From contig NZ_SPPK01000003.1 of NCBI RefSeq assembly GCF_004569505.1, positions 310,001 through 374,000 of the forward strand: a DNA stretch of 64,000 bases, read 5' to 3'. The DNA is from Dysgonomonas mossii. Its GTDB lineage: Bacteria; Bacteroidota; Bacteroidia; Bacteroidales; Dysgonomonadaceae. This document shows positions 1 to 9,145 of the stretch, piece after piece (the first letter of the stretch is position 1; each line of letters opens with the position of its first letter). The notes beneath the pieces are model-generated. The model worked only from the letters and a program-made list of their open reading frames with translations, was not told the DNA's origin and searched no databases. The position numbers and the translations under genes were made by a program.

Positions 1-864
1 CTCGATCAATTGGCAAATAATCCTTATGGGTTTGTTTTTTATACCAAGTTATTTCCGGCTCTTATGCAAGGTGAGCGTACCGAAAGCTCTATAATCTCAG
101 CATTGGAGCGTATTTATGAATATCAGGACTGTTTCGATGCCGTGGTTATTATTCGGGGAGGAGGAGCTACTTCGGATTTGAGCAGCTTCGATTCTTACCT
201 TTTGGCGGCAAGCTGTGCACAGTTCCCTTTGCCTGTAATAACAGGAATAGGACATGAACGAGACGATACGGTTCTTGATATTGTAGCCCATACACGTATG
301 AAAACCCCGACTGCTGTTGCAGAATTTTTGATTTCGAATATTGCGGAAACAGCGATGGAATTGGACGAAATGGATCATGATATTGTTTCTGTTGTTACGC
401 AAAGACTACAGGATGAAGCTGTACGTTTAAGTGTTTTTGAAACAAAGAATACATTCTTACTTAAAGCATGGCTCAAAGAGCAGGATGCAATCTTAGCTTC
501 TGCAAAGAATGTTTTGGTAAGAGGTTTGCAAAGTTCACATAAAGAAAATCAGAATAAGTTGTCTTCATTTCAGGATGTCCTTGTCAGGGAATCGCAGCAA
601 TTAAATAAAGAGAGTATAAACAATCTTACAGTGTTAGAGAATATTTTAAAACGAGTTGCTTTGCAAAAATTTAAGGATGAAAATACGCAATTGGAAATGT
701 TTGAGAAACATCTTCTTCTTGCCTCTCCCGAAAATATTCTGAAAAAAGGATATACTTTGACTATGAAAGATGGGAAAGTGATAAAACAAAGCACCGTAGT
801 GAAAAAAGGAGATAAACTGACTACTGTATTTGCTGATGGAAAGCTTGATTCTATAGTGAACTAA
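1..864 (+). CDS. xseA: Exonuclease VII large subunit, 3' part (cut by window edge)
   Basis: This is the C-terminal part of the large subunit of exonuclease VII, which degrades single-stranded DNA into acid-soluble oligonucleotides in the cytoplasm. The reading frame is open to base 1 (LDQLANNPYG...), so the start codon lies upstream of the window; the TTG at position 10 is internal. The family core is visible as IRGGGATSDLSSFDS, then ITGIGHERDDTV and HTRMKTPTAVAEFL. A long helical segment follows, and the C-terminal tail (LKKGYTLTMKDGKVI) is typical of XseA. The small subunit xseB lies about 2.3 kb downstream, with two unrelated genes inserted between them. Identification is very secure. Confidence 0.96.
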   Translation, partial: LDQLANNPYGFVFYTKLFPALMQGERTESSIISALERIYEYQDCFDAVVIIRGGGATSDLSSFDSYLLAASCAQFPLPVITGIGHERDDTVLDIVAHTRMKTPTAVAEFLISNIAETAMELDEMDHDIVSVVTQRLQDEAVRLSVFETKNTFLLKAWLKEQDAILASAKNVLVRGLQSSHKENQNKLSSFQDVLVRESQQLNKESINNLTVLENILKRVALQKFKDENTQLEMFEKHLLLASPENILKKGYTLTMKDGKVIKQSTVVKKGDKLTTVFADGKLDSIVN

Positions 865-886
865 ATTTTAGAAATATCATATAGAT

Positions 887-2011
887 ATGAAAAAAAGTAT
901 TTTGTTAACCTGTATTATTTTTTTTCTTATTAGTTGCAAAAATAACAGTCCGGATAGTTTTGTGCTAAAAGGGTCGATTGAAGGGGTTGATTATGGATTG
1001 GCCTATTTGAAGTATACGATCGAAGGAGAAAATCAATGGGTCGAAATTAAAGATTCTGCAAAAATAGAATCCGGAAAATTTACCTTCGAAGGAAAAACGA
1101 AGACACCTTCGTTTGCTACTTTAGTAGTGAATGATTTGACTTTTCGTTTCTTTGTTGAACCAGCAAAAATTCAAATCAAGATTTTGAATGATAGCTTAAA
1201 TAGCTTTGATGTAGAAGGGTCGAAGACTCAAAAAGAATATGAACTTTTATTTAATGAAGATCTTAAAGCGTTGTCTAAAGAATTCATACATGTTCAGATA
1301 AAACCTGATACCTCTGTAGAAAAGAAAAGGGTTGTTGATGCCATAGTAAAGTCTCAAAAAGAATTTATTATGAAATATACTGATTCATATATAGCTCCAC
1401 AACTTATACGAGATTTGCTATTTTCTAAAATGATAAATGTTAAGGACGCTAGACATTTATATATATACTTAGGCGATAACTTAAAAAACACTTTACGAGG
1501 AAAGGAAGTTGATTATTACATACAAGGTAAAGAAAATACACAAATAGGAAGTGTTGCACCTGATTTTAGCGCTCCTGATATGATGAATGGTGAAATAGTA
1601 AAATTATCTGATTATAGAGGGAAATATGTACTACTTGATTTTTGGGCTAGTTGGTGTACATACTGTATTGAAGGAATGACTCATCTGAAGAAAATACAAG
1701 AGAAATATAAGGATAGAAATTTTGCAATAATTGGAATCTCAAAAGATGATAATAAAACAGATTGGATTAATTCAATAGAAAAATATGAATTGAATCGTTG
1801 GCCTCAGGTCTCTTATGTTCAAAGTTTTGAAGCCCATTCTCTCGGAATGATAAATAGAGATGATATAAATCAAAAATATCAGGTCAATGGAATTCCACAA
1901 TATTATCTTCTTGATGAAAACGGCAAAATCATAGGGTCTTGGTTTGGATACAGTGAAAACAACAAGCAAAATATGGATAAAATGCTTGATGATGTTTTTA
2001 TAAACAAATAA
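887..2011 (+). CDS. TlpA-family thiol-disulfide lipoprotein with N-terminal DUF4369-like domain
   Basis: This is a probable periplasm-facing lipoprotein with a thioredoxin fold, 374 aa. The signal peptide ends in a lipobox (LISC, Cys17). The N-terminal region (about 25-130) resembles the DUF4369 domain that precedes many Bacteroidetes TlpA-like proteins. The C-terminal domain from about residue 225 begins GSVAPDFSAPDM and carries the redox motif WASWCTYC at about residues 254-260. The motif C-T-Y-C is a variant of CxxC, and the cis-Pro region is seen as NGIPQYYLLD. Such proteins usually reduce or isomerise disulfides in exported proteins. The gene follows xseA by 22 bp and is probably cotranscribed with it. 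The exact redox partner cannot be told. Confidence 0.88.
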   Translation: MKKSILLTCIIFFLISCKNNSPDSFVLKGSIEGVDYGLAYLKYTIEGENQWVEIKDSAKIESGKFTFEGKTKTPSFATLVVNDLTFRFFVEPAKIQIKILNDSLNSFDVEGSKTQKEYELLFNEDLKALSKEFIHVQIKPDTSVEKKRVVDAIVKSQKEFIMKYTDSYIAPQLIRDLLFSKMINVKDARHLYIYLGDNLKNTLRGKEVDYYIQGKENTQIGSVAPDFSAPDMMNGEIVKLSDYRGKYVLLDFWASWCTYCIEGMTHLKKIQEKYKDRNFAIIGISKDDNKTDWINSIEKYELNRWPQVSYVQSFEAHSLGMINRDDINQKYQVNGIPQYYLLDENGKIIGSWFGYSENNKQNMDKMLDDVFINK

Positions 2012-2046
2012 GATTTATTTATAAAACGATTATTAATTTTAAAGAT

Positions 2047-3102
2047 TTGAAAAATATCAATAATAGTATAATACCTTTCTCCTACGCATTCAGTTTTCAA
2101 GAGGGGATGGCGCACATTATACGAAAATCGGGTACAGGGTTTATTAATAAGTACGGAGAATTGGTTGTTCCTTGTATATATGAAATGGCTTTCAGTTATT
2201 CCGAAGGCTTGGTAATGGTGCAAAAGAACGGAAAATGCGGATATCTTGATAAAACCGGTAACGAAGTTATTCCTATCGAGTATGAAGATGCCGATGTGTT
2301 TTCGAATGGATTAGCCGGGGTATGCAAGGATTGTAAGTGGGGATTTATCGATAAAAAGGGGATATTGGTGATTCCTTGTCTTTACGATCGGATAAACTGC
2401 TTTTCGGAAGATCTCTGTGGTGTTTTTAAGGATGGTAAAGCCGGCATAATTGACAAGCAGGGTAACGAAGCCGTTCCATTTGTTTATGATGATATATTCG
2501 AGTTTAGCGAAGGACTTATTTGTGTTTGCAAAGATGAAAAATGTGGATTCATCGATGCTTTGGGCAATGAAGTTATTCCCTTTATATATGATCGCTCGGA
2601 AGGTGTAAAATGTAAAGGTAGTCTGATTTGTATCGCTAAAGATAAGAAGTGGGGAGTGATCGACAAGGTTGGTAATGAAATAGTCTCTTTTATATATGAC
2701 GATATTGCACCCGAATATTCGGAGGGATTAGCTTATGCCAATTTAAACGGTAAATACGGTTTTATTGATGAAAGAGGAGAGGAAATCATTCCTTTTATAT
2801 ATGAAGATTTATCTACTTTTTCAGAGGGCTTGGCTGCTGCAAAGATGGGTGGTAAATGGGGATTTATAGACAAGGAAAATAAAGTAGTTGTGTCCCTTAT
2901 TTATGAGAGAGTATATTCTTTTTCCGATGGATTAGCGCTAATTATGGAGAAGGGGCGAAATGCCTATTTTATAGATAAGTTTGGAGAGGTAAATATTGCA
3001 CTCAAGAGAAGTTATACATTTCTTGAGAAACTAAAGTTTGCAATACTTACTTTGGCTGTTGCTACGGTTATATATATGCTGATTAAAGCAATCGCCAATT
3101 AA
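2047..3102 (+). CDS. WG-repeat protein with C-terminal membrane anchor
   Basis: This 351-aa protein is built of about eight tandem WG (KWG) repeats of roughly 34 residues, followed by a partial ninth. A typical unit reads WGFIDKxGxxVIPxxYD followed by FSEGL. A single hydrophobic segment near the C-terminus (LAILTLAVATVIYML-like, about residues 328-347) suggests a tail anchor. No signal peptide is visible, so the repeats may face the cytoplasm. The chosen start is TTG at 2047, because it gives one complete extra repeat; an in-frame ATG at 2107 is the alternative. WG repeats are thought to be protein-interaction modules, and no enzymatic function can be assigned. It lies between the two exonuclease VII subunit genes. 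Confidence 0.85.
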   Translation: MKNINNSIIPFSYAFSFQEGMAHIIRKSGTGFINKYGELVVPCIYEMAFSYSEGLVMVQKNGKCGYLDKTGNEVIPIEYEDADVFSNGLAGVCKDCKWGFIDKKGILVIPCLYDRINCFSEDLCGVFKDGKAGIIDKQGNEAVPFVYDDIFEFSEGLICVCKDEKCGFIDALGNEVIPFIYDRSEGVKCKGSLICIAKDKKWGVIDKVGNEIVSFIYDDIAPEYSEGLAYANLNGKYGFIDERGEEIIPFIYEDLSTFSEGLAAAKMGGKWGFIDKENKVVVSLIYERVYSFSDGLALIMEKGRNAYFIDKFGEVNIALKRSYTFLEKLKFAILTLAVATVIYMLIKAIAN

Positions 3103-3191
3103 TAGAATTGGAATAAAAAAGAAGAATTGAGTTCGGTTGGTAATAAATGATAGAAATAATTATAATTTGTTCTTGTAACTAATAATGAATT

Positions 3192-3389
3192 ATGGCAAAG
3201 AAAGAGCAAACATACGGAGAAGCAATGCAGGAGTTGCAGGACATGATGGGCAGTATCGAAAATGACGATTTGGATGTAGATATCCTTCTCGAAAAAGTAA
3301 AAAAAGCGGCAACCCTTATTAAGTTTTGCAAAGATAAACTGCAAAAGACGAACGTAGAAATACAAAAGATTCTGGACGAAATAGAATGA
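3192..3389 (+). CDS. xseB: Exonuclease VII small subunit
   Basis: This is a short acidic helical protein of 65 aa, the size expected for the small subunit of exonuclease VII, several copies of which bind each XseA. The family pattern is visible as [18 protein letters not shown], then [17 protein letters not shown] and CKDKL. The ATG at 3192 is the first start in the frame. Its stop codon overlaps the start of ispD (ATGA at 3386-3389), so the two are translationally coupled. Confidence 0.95.
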   Translation: MAKKEQTYGEAMQELQDMMGSIENDDLDVDILLEKVKKAATLIKFCKDKLQKTNVEIQKILDEIE

Positions 3390-4057
3390 AAAAAAATGTC
3401 ATTATAGTAGCCGGAGGAAAAGGGCTGCGCATGGGTAATGATTTGCCGAAACAGTTTATTCCTATCGGCGGTAAACCTGTACTTATGCGTACAATAGAGG
3501 CTTTTTATAGGTTTAATCAGGATATAAATATTATTTTGGTGTTGCCTGTCTCTCATCAGGACTATTGGAAAAGCTTGTGTGAAGAATATAACTTTTCGAT
3601 AGAACATACAATTGCCAATGGAGGAGAAACTCGTTTCCATTCAGTGAAAAACGGGTTGGCTCTTGTGGCTGACGGGTTGGTTGGCGTGCAAGACGGGGTT
3701 CGCCCTTTTGGCTCGGTGGAAATGATAAAGCGGTGTTTTGATGTTGCGAGAGAATACCCTGCCGTTATACCTGTTATAGACTCTACAGATAGTCTCAGGG
3801 AAGTTGTTGATGAGGATAAAAGCCGCATTGTTGATCGGTCTAAAATACGGTTGGTACAAACGCCTCAGGTCTTCGATGTGAATGTTCTCAAAAAAGCGTA
3901 TCAGACGGATTTCAAAGAAACATTTACCGATGATGCTTCGGTTGTAGAAGCGATGGGCGTAAATGTGCATCTTGTAAAAGGAGAAGTAACCAATATAAAG
4001 ATCACTACGCCGTTGGATTTAAAGATCGGCGAGCTAATTATACGTGATAAAGAATAA
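3386..4057 (+). CDS. ispD: 2-C-methyl-D-erythritol 4-phosphate cytidylyltransferase
   Basis: This 223-aa cytoplasmic enzyme transfers CMP from CTP to methylerythritol phosphate, the third step of the non-mevalonate isoprenoid pathway. The nucleotide-binding signature is at the N-terminus ([17 protein letters not shown]). The family motif GVQDGVRPF follows in the middle, and [11 protein letters not shown] and [16 protein letters not shown] mark the C-terminal part. The length is near the family norm. The start overlaps xseB by 4 nt. IspD and the related TarI (ribitol-5-phosphate cytidylyltransferase) are similar, but with no teichoic-acid genes nearby IspD is much the likelier call. Confidence 0.94.
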   Translation: MKKNVIIVAGGKGLRMGNDLPKQFIPIGGKPVLMRTIEAFYRFNQDINIILVLPVSHQDYWKSLCEEYNFSIEHTIANGGETRFHSVKNGLALVADGLVGVQDGVRPFGSVEMIKRCFDVAREYPAVIPVIDSTDSLREVVDEDKSRIVDRSKIRLVQTPQVFDVNVLKKAYQTDFKETFTDDASVVEAMGVNVHLVKGEVTNIKITTPLDLKIGELIIRDKE

Positions 4058-4170
4058 AGTGTGTATACTTTGTTGCAATAGCTATAATAAATACTTAAAA
4101 TAATTATCTAATATAAGTGCTTGATGCGCTTCAATAATAGAAAAAGTAACAACTCAAAACAGTAGGAAAA

Positions 4171-4190
4171 GTGTCACTTTTGTCACCTTT
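4171..4190 (+). promoter_or_regulatory. Tandem GTCAC motif upstream of argE
   Basis: The pentamer GTCAC occurs at 4173-4177 and again at 4182-4186, nine bases apart, in the form TGTCACTTTTGTCACCTTTT. The left copy also sits in a palindrome (AAAAGTG, T, CACTTTT). An almost identical 20-mer with the same spacing is found at 63,233-63,252. This looks like an operator for a DNA-binding protein, but that is an inference. Confidence 0.3.
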
Positions 4191-4209
4191 TCACTAAAAA
4201 ATAAAATCT

Positions 4210-5277
4210 ATGGAACAGGATATTGATGCTTTATACTACAATGCAGTCGACCTATTGAAGGAAATGATAAGTATTCCGTCTTTCAGTAGAGAGGAGCATA
4301 ATGTAGCAGAAGTAATAATTTCGTGCATGCGTAAGATGGGATTTTCTCCCGATAGAAAGGGAAATAATCTTTGGATTCGGAGCAAGGATTTTGACCTTTC
4401 AAAACCTACTATTCTGCTCAATTCGCACATGGATACCGTTCGTCCTGTATCCGGCTGGACAAAAGATCCTTTCTTTCCCGAAGAAGATGGTGACACACTC
4501 TATGGATTGGGAAGTAATGATGCGGGAGCCAGCTTGGTGTGCTTGTTGCATGCTTTCTTTATGTTGACTCAAAAGAAACAAGATTATAACCTGATTTTCT
4601 TAGCGTCGTGCGAGGAAGAAGTTTCCGGCAATGGCGGAGCGGAGGCTGTTGTTCCCGAACTTCCGCAGATTGCGTTTGGTATTGTGGGTGAACCTACCCA
4701 GATGAATCCTGCTATTGCAGAGAAAGGTCTCTTAGTCCTTGATTGTACATCATACGGAAAAGCGGGACATGCTGCCCGTAACGAAGGAGAAAATGCCATT
4801 TATAAGGCAATTAAAGATATCGAATGGTTTCGGACGTACGAGTTTCCGCAAACGAGCGATTTGCTTGGGCCTGTAAAAATGACTGTAAGTATGGTGAGTG
4901 CAGGAACACAACATAATGTAGTACCCGATAAGTGTGACTTTGTTGTAGATGTAAGAAGCAACGAATTGTATAGTAACGAAGAGCTTTATCATATTATAGA
5001 TAAGCATACAGACTGTGAGGTAAAACCCCGGTCTTTTCGCCTGAATTCATCGAGGATTTGTCTCGAAAATCCATTTGTTCAACGTGCTATTATCATTGGA
5101 AAAACTCCTTATGGATCGCCTACGTTGTCTGATCAGACATTTATGCCTTTCCCTACTTTGAAGATGGGACCCGGAGACTCAGCCCGTTCGCATACAGCAA
5201 ACGAGTATATCCATTTGACTGAAATAAGGGAAGCTATAGAGCTTTATGTGAAACTGCTGGATGGACTTCGAATTTAA
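4210..5277 (+). CDS. argE: M20 family metallo-deacylase, acetylornithine deacetylase type
   Basis: This 355-aa zinc hydrolase of the M20 family probably removes the acyl group from an N-acyl amino acid in arginine synthesis. The metal-binding landmarks are NSHMDTVRP (His and Asp ligands), GLGSNDAGAS and ASCEEEVSGNGG (catalytic Glu pair), then GEPTQM, and SDQTFM and GPGDSARSHTANE near the end. The middle dimerisation domain begins near residue 175 (GKAGHAARNEGENA). Some Bacteroidetes use N-succinyl or N-acetylcitrulline intermediates, so the exact acyl substrate is open. The stop codon abuts the stop of the convergent kup gene with no spacer. Confidence 0.78.
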   Translation: MEQDIDALYYNAVDLLKEMISIPSFSREEHNVAEVIISCMRKMGFSPDRKGNNLWIRSKDFDLSKPTILLNSHMDTVRPVSGWTKDPFFPEEDGDTLYGLGSNDAGASLVCLLHAFFMLTQKKQDYNLIFLASCEEEVSGNGGAEAVVPELPQIAFGIVGEPTQMNPAIAEKGLLVLDCTSYGKAGHAARNEGENAIYKAIKDIEWFRTYEFPQTSDLLGPVKMTVSMVSAGTQHNVVPDKCDFVVDVRSNELYSNEELYHIIDKHTDCEVKPRSFRLNSSRICLENPFVQRAIIIGKTPYGSPTLSDQTFMPFPTLKMGPGDSARSHTANEYIHLTEIREAIELYVKLLDGLRI

Positions 5278-7245
5278 CTATTCCGCTTCATTTGCTTGGT
5301 TCAGCAGGTCTTTCAGTTGCTCCTCGGTATGGTCTACTTGCCTTAAAGGTACTGTCTCAACAACAGCAAGAGATGGATCTATATCATACATCTGTGTGTC
5401 TGAAGTTGTTAATCTCTTTACAAGGTTGTAGCATCCTAAGATAATCTGTCTTGAAGGGTTCATGTGTACATTGCGGAATATACGGTCTACGATCATAAAC
5501 TTAAAGTCTCCTCGTTTCTCTTTAGCATCTTGCATAGATGGGTATCGAGACGTTAAATCTACAAGTCCTAATCGTTCCAACTCATTGGTTATTAGGTTTA
5601 CATATTTGTCGGTGTGTATTCCTAGTTTAAACCCTGCACGGATATTCACACGGAAAATTTTCTTAGGGGCATATATAGTTGTTTCGTAACTGAATTCATA
5701 AGGCTCATCGGTTCTTTTTATTCTTACAAACCAGTATGTATCAGCTCGTTTAGGTGTTCGTTTAAATAGGGAGTAGGCAATCTTGCTCTCCAAAAAGTTC
5801 TTATTATTGGCCTTCACTATATACACCAGATGGGTAGCTGCTTTAGGTATGGTTGTGTCATCACTTATCTTTAATAACTGGCTGACGTAATGCTCATCTA
5901 CCTGATCATAAACAGTATAGTGACGTTTAATACGGCGCCCGTTATACCATGAATACATCAGAAGCAGTAGTACTCCTGCGATAATGATAGGGATAAATCC
6001 TCCGTGTGCAAACTTTTGCATATTTGCGAAGAAGAAGCTGAGTTCTATGATAACGAAGAATAGAGTGAGTGGGATAGTAAACCACAATGGTCTCTTCTTT
6101 TTCATAAAATAAAGAAATAGCAAGGCGCTTGTCATCAGCATGCTGAGGGTGATAGCAAGACCATAGGCCGCTTCCAGCTTCATCGAAGATTGCATTGTGA
6201 GTATGATGATAAGACAAAGTACCATCATCATATAGTTGATGGATGGGATGTATAATTGTCCTTTGATGTTAGTAGGGTATTGTATCTTTACATTCGGCCA
6301 GATATTCAGTGATATAGCTTCGCTGATGACGGTGAAAGATCCACTTATCAAGGCCTGGCTGGCAATAATTGCCGCTACGGTAGCCATTATTACGCCTGTG
6401 AGTCTGAACCACTCGGGCATCATAGAGAAGAAAGGATTTACATCAGGGGTTACATGTCCGCTGTTGATAATCCATGCTGCCTGTCCTAAATAGTTGAGTA
6501 TAAGAGCTGCTTTGACATAGATCCACGAAATGCGTATATTTTTCAATCCACAATGCCCTAAGTCTGAATACAAGGCTTCTGCCCCTGTTGTACATAGAAA
6601 GATAGCACCCAGTATAATCATAGCCTGTGGTACTTCTATCAGAAAATGAATGGCATACATGGGATTAAAAGCTCTGAATACAGTTAGGTCGTGCACGACC
6701 TGACTTAAACCCATTACAGCCATCATAGTGAACCAGATGATCATCAGTGGCCCGAAGTATCTTCCCAAAGAGCCTGTGCCGAAGGGTTGTACCAGAAACA
6801 AGATGAGTACTATAGCTACTGTAATAGGTATAACCGGTATGTGCGGAGCTATCGGTTGAAGACCTTCTACGGCAGACATAACGGTCATGGCAGGAGTTAT
6901 AATACCATCGGCAAGCAATGTCGCTGCACCTATACCTGCAAGGATATAAGCCCAGCGGTATTTTTGGCGGATAAGGGCATATAAAGAAAGGATACCACCT
7001 TCACCTTTATTATCGGCACGAAGGGTGATGATGACATATTTCAGAGTGGTTTGAATTGTCAAAGTCCATATCACACAAGATATCGCACCGAGAATATATT
7101 CCGCATGGCTGTGTTGCCCGGCAGGTAGGGTGTTCAAGATGGCTCTCATCACATATAAAGGCGATGTACCAATATCTCCAAATACGATACCTATTGCTAA
7201 AACGACACCTAATGCGCTAAACGGAACTTTGTGATTCTCTTTCAT
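5278..7245 (-). CDS. kup: Kup-type potassium uptake transporter
   Basis: This 655-aa inner-membrane protein of the Kup/HAK/KUP family takes up K+, probably with H+. It begins ALGVVLAIGIVFGDIGTSPLYVMRAIL, the family signature. About twelve hydrophobic segments fill the first 430 residues. Other conserved blocks are ADNKGEGGILSLYALIR, LLADGIITPAMTVMSAVEGL, LGAIFLCTTGAEALYSDLGHCG and GGFIPIIIAGVLLLLMYSWYNGR. A cytoplasmic C-terminal domain of about 200 residues follows. The gene stands alone on its strand and has no obvious regulator beside it. Its stop codon directly abuts that of argE on the other strand. Confidence 0.95.
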   Translation of the reverse strand: MKENHKVPFSALGVVLAIGIVFGDIGTSPLYVMRAILNTLPAGQHSHAEYILGAISCVIWTLTIQTTLKYVIITLRADNKGEGGILSLYALIRQKYRWAYILAGIGAATLLADGIITPAMTVMSAVEGLQPIAPHIPVIPITVAIVLILFLVQPFGTGSLGRYFGPLMIIWFTMMAVMGLSQVVHDLTVFRAFNPMYAIHFLIEVPQAMIILGAIFLCTTGAEALYSDLGHCGLKNIRISWIYVKAALILNYLGQAAWIINSGHVTPDVNPFFSMMPEWFRLTGVIMATVAAIIASQALISGSFTVISEAISLNIWPNVKIQYPTNIKGQLYIPSINYMMMVLCLIIILTMQSSMKLEAAYGLAITLSMLMTSALLFLYFMKKKRPLWFTIPLTLFFVIIELSFFFANMQKFAHGGFIPIIIAGVLLLLMYSWYNGRRIKRHYTVYDQVDEHYVSQLLKISDDTTIPKAATHLVYIVKANNKNFLESKIAYSLFKRTPKRADTYWFVRIKRTDEPYEFSYETTIYAPKKIFRVNIRAGFKLGIHTDKYVNLITNELERLGLVDLTSRYPSMQDAKEKRGDFKFMIVDRIFRNVHMNPSRQIILGCYNLVKRLTTSDTQMYDIDPSLAVVETVPLRQVDHTEEQLKDLLNQANEAE

Positions 7246-7368
7246 TATTCTAATTCGAAAATTGGGCTAAAAGTACAAGATTATTTAAATATGAGGATAA
7301 GATATATTGTTAATTTTACTCCTTTAGGTTTCTATCTGATTATTATATGCCTTTTTAGCACAACTCGA

Positions 7369-9141
7369 CTAAAATTCCTCAAACTGTTCCTGATACAGAC
7401 TGTAATACTTCCCTTTGAGATTAAGGAGCTCTGTATGTGTCCCCTGTTCTATTATCTGACCATCATCGAGCACGAGTATTCTGTCTGCATTACGCACTGT
7501 AGAAAGTCTGTGTGCTATGATAATGCTCGTACGGTCTTCCATTAGTTTGTCAAGTCCTTTTTGTATAAGGAGTTCGCTTCGGGTATCTATGTTGCTGGTA
7601 GCCTCGTCGAGTAAAAGGATAGGAGGATCAGCAATAGCTGCTCGTGCTATATTCAACAGTTGTCGCTGCCCCTGACTGAGATTTGCGCCATCATTCTCCA
7701 GCATAGTGTGATATCCTTTTGGTAGCCGCTTGATGAACGAATGAGCCGCTGTTAGTTTTGCCGCTTGTATTACTTCTTCATCTGTCGCTTCCGGTCGTCC
7801 AAAGCGGATGTTTTCACATACTGTTCCTGTAAATAAATGGGTATCCTGTAGTACGATAGCCATCGACTGTCTAAGGCTTTCTCTTTTTATATTATGTATT
7901 GATATTCCATCTATTGTTATTTCTCCCGATTTAATGTCGAAGAAGCGGGGAAGCATATTTAATATAGTTGTCTTTCCTGCGCCTGTTTCTCCCACTAACG
8001 CTATTTTCGTTCCGGGTGTTGCATGCAGTGATACCCCTTTCAGGATTAGCTTGTCTTGTTTGTATCCGAAATAGACATCTTTCATTTTCAGATCACCTTT
8101 CACATTATTGAGGGTTATCGCATCCGGAGCGTCTTTTTGTTCGGGAGCCTCATCTATTACCTGAAAGATACGTTCTGCTCCTGCCATTGCCGCTTGTATG
8201 CTATTATAAAGGCCGGCAAGCTCATTTATAGGACGACCAAACTGACGGGAATATTGAAGAAATGCAGCCAATCCACCGACATCGAAGCCTCTGAATATAG
8301 CAAGTAGCCCGCCCACTATAGTAACAACTACAAAGTTTAAAGTATTAAGGTTCTGCATCACAGGCATCATCATCCCCGAGTAAAATTGTGCTTTTTTTGA
8401 TTTCTCATTTAGCTTTTGATTCAGTTGTTCGAAGTCTTGTTCTACCTTTTTCTCATAACCGAATACTTTTATAACTTTTTGCCCGCTAATCATTTCTTCT
8501 ATATACCCGTTTGTGTCTCCCAGTGTATCTTGTTGTGCTTTGAAGTATTTCTTACTTCGAGTTACGATCGTTTTGGCACTAAGGAACATAAGAGGGATAG
8601 TAATCAGGGTAGCTAAAGTTAGTATAGGGCTTATATAAATCATAAGTGTGAATATCCCTATCAGCATCAGTGAGCTGGTCAGCATATCCGATAAGCCATC
8701 TGTAAGAGCATTGCTCACCTGATCTATGTCATTTGTATATCGGCTCATGATGTCGCCATGCTGATGCGTGTCGAAATACTTGATAGGCAACTTTTCCATC
8801 TTCTTGAATAGATCTGTACGCATACGGGTAACTGCACGTTGACCTATTCTATTTAACAGCCTGTATTGTATATATACAGCAGCTACACCTATCAGATATA
8901 TAACCCCCAGAATAATGAGTATATGCAGTAGTCCTTCATAGTTGCCCGGAATGATATAATTGTTGATGATAGGACGTATCATATATGAACCAACAAGGTT
9001 GCTCCCAATGCTGATAATGATAAGAGAACCGATAACGATCAAGAGTTTTTTATCCTTAGCAAGATATGTCATTATCCTGAAGAAGGTTTTTTTAGCTTCT
9101 ATCGGCTTGCCGCTCTGTTTATAGTGATCTCCGTGTGCCAT
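7369..9141 (-). CDS. ABC exporter half-transporter, consensus ATPase site subunit
   Basis: This 590-aa protein joins an exporter-type membrane domain (six helices, about residues 30-330) to a nucleotide-binding domain. The ATPase motifs are canonical: Walker A GETGAGKTT (about residue 384), signature LSQGQRQ, Walker B ILLLDEATSNID with the catalytic Glu, and the switch His in IIAHRLSTV. The gene lies 4 bp downstream of a second half-transporter (9146-10870) and is surely cotranscribed with it. The two together look like a heterodimeric multidrug or lipid exporter of the BmrCD/TM287-288 kind, with this subunit supplying the active Walker B. The exported substrate cannot be predicted. Confidence 0.92.
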   Translation of the reverse strand: MAHGDHYKQSGKPIEAKKTFFRIMTYLAKDKKLLIVIGSLIIISIGSNLVGSYMIRPIINNYIIPGNYEGLLHILIILGVIYLIGVAAVYIQYRLLNRIGQRAVTRMRTDLFKKMEKLPIKYFDTHQHGDIMSRYTNDIDQVSNALTDGLSDMLTSSLMLIGIFTLMIYISPILTLATLITIPLMFLSAKTIVTRSKKYFKAQQDTLGDTNGYIEEMISGQKVIKVFGYEKKVEQDFEQLNQKLNEKSKKAQFYSGMMMPVMQNLNTLNFVVVTIVGGLLAIFRGFDVGGLAAFLQYSRQFGRPINELAGLYNSIQAAMAGAERIFQVIDEAPEQKDAPDAITLNNVKGDLKMKDVYFGYKQDKLILKGVSLHATPGTKIALVGETGAGKTTILNMLPRFFDIKSGEITIDGISIHNIKRESLRQSMAIVLQDTHLFTGTVCENIRFGRPEATDEEVIQAAKLTAAHSFIKRLPKGYHTMLENDGANLSQGQRQLLNIARAAIADPPILLLDEATSNIDTRSELLIQKGLDKLMEDRTSIIIAHRLSTVRNADRILVLDDGQIIEQGTHTELLNLKGKYYSLYQEQFEEF

Positions 9142-9145
9142 ATAT

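Noticed and set aside
7231..7545. 104-aa open frame on the plus strand across the kup-ABC gap
   Set aside because: More than half overlaps the ABC exporter gene on the other strand and no motif is visible.
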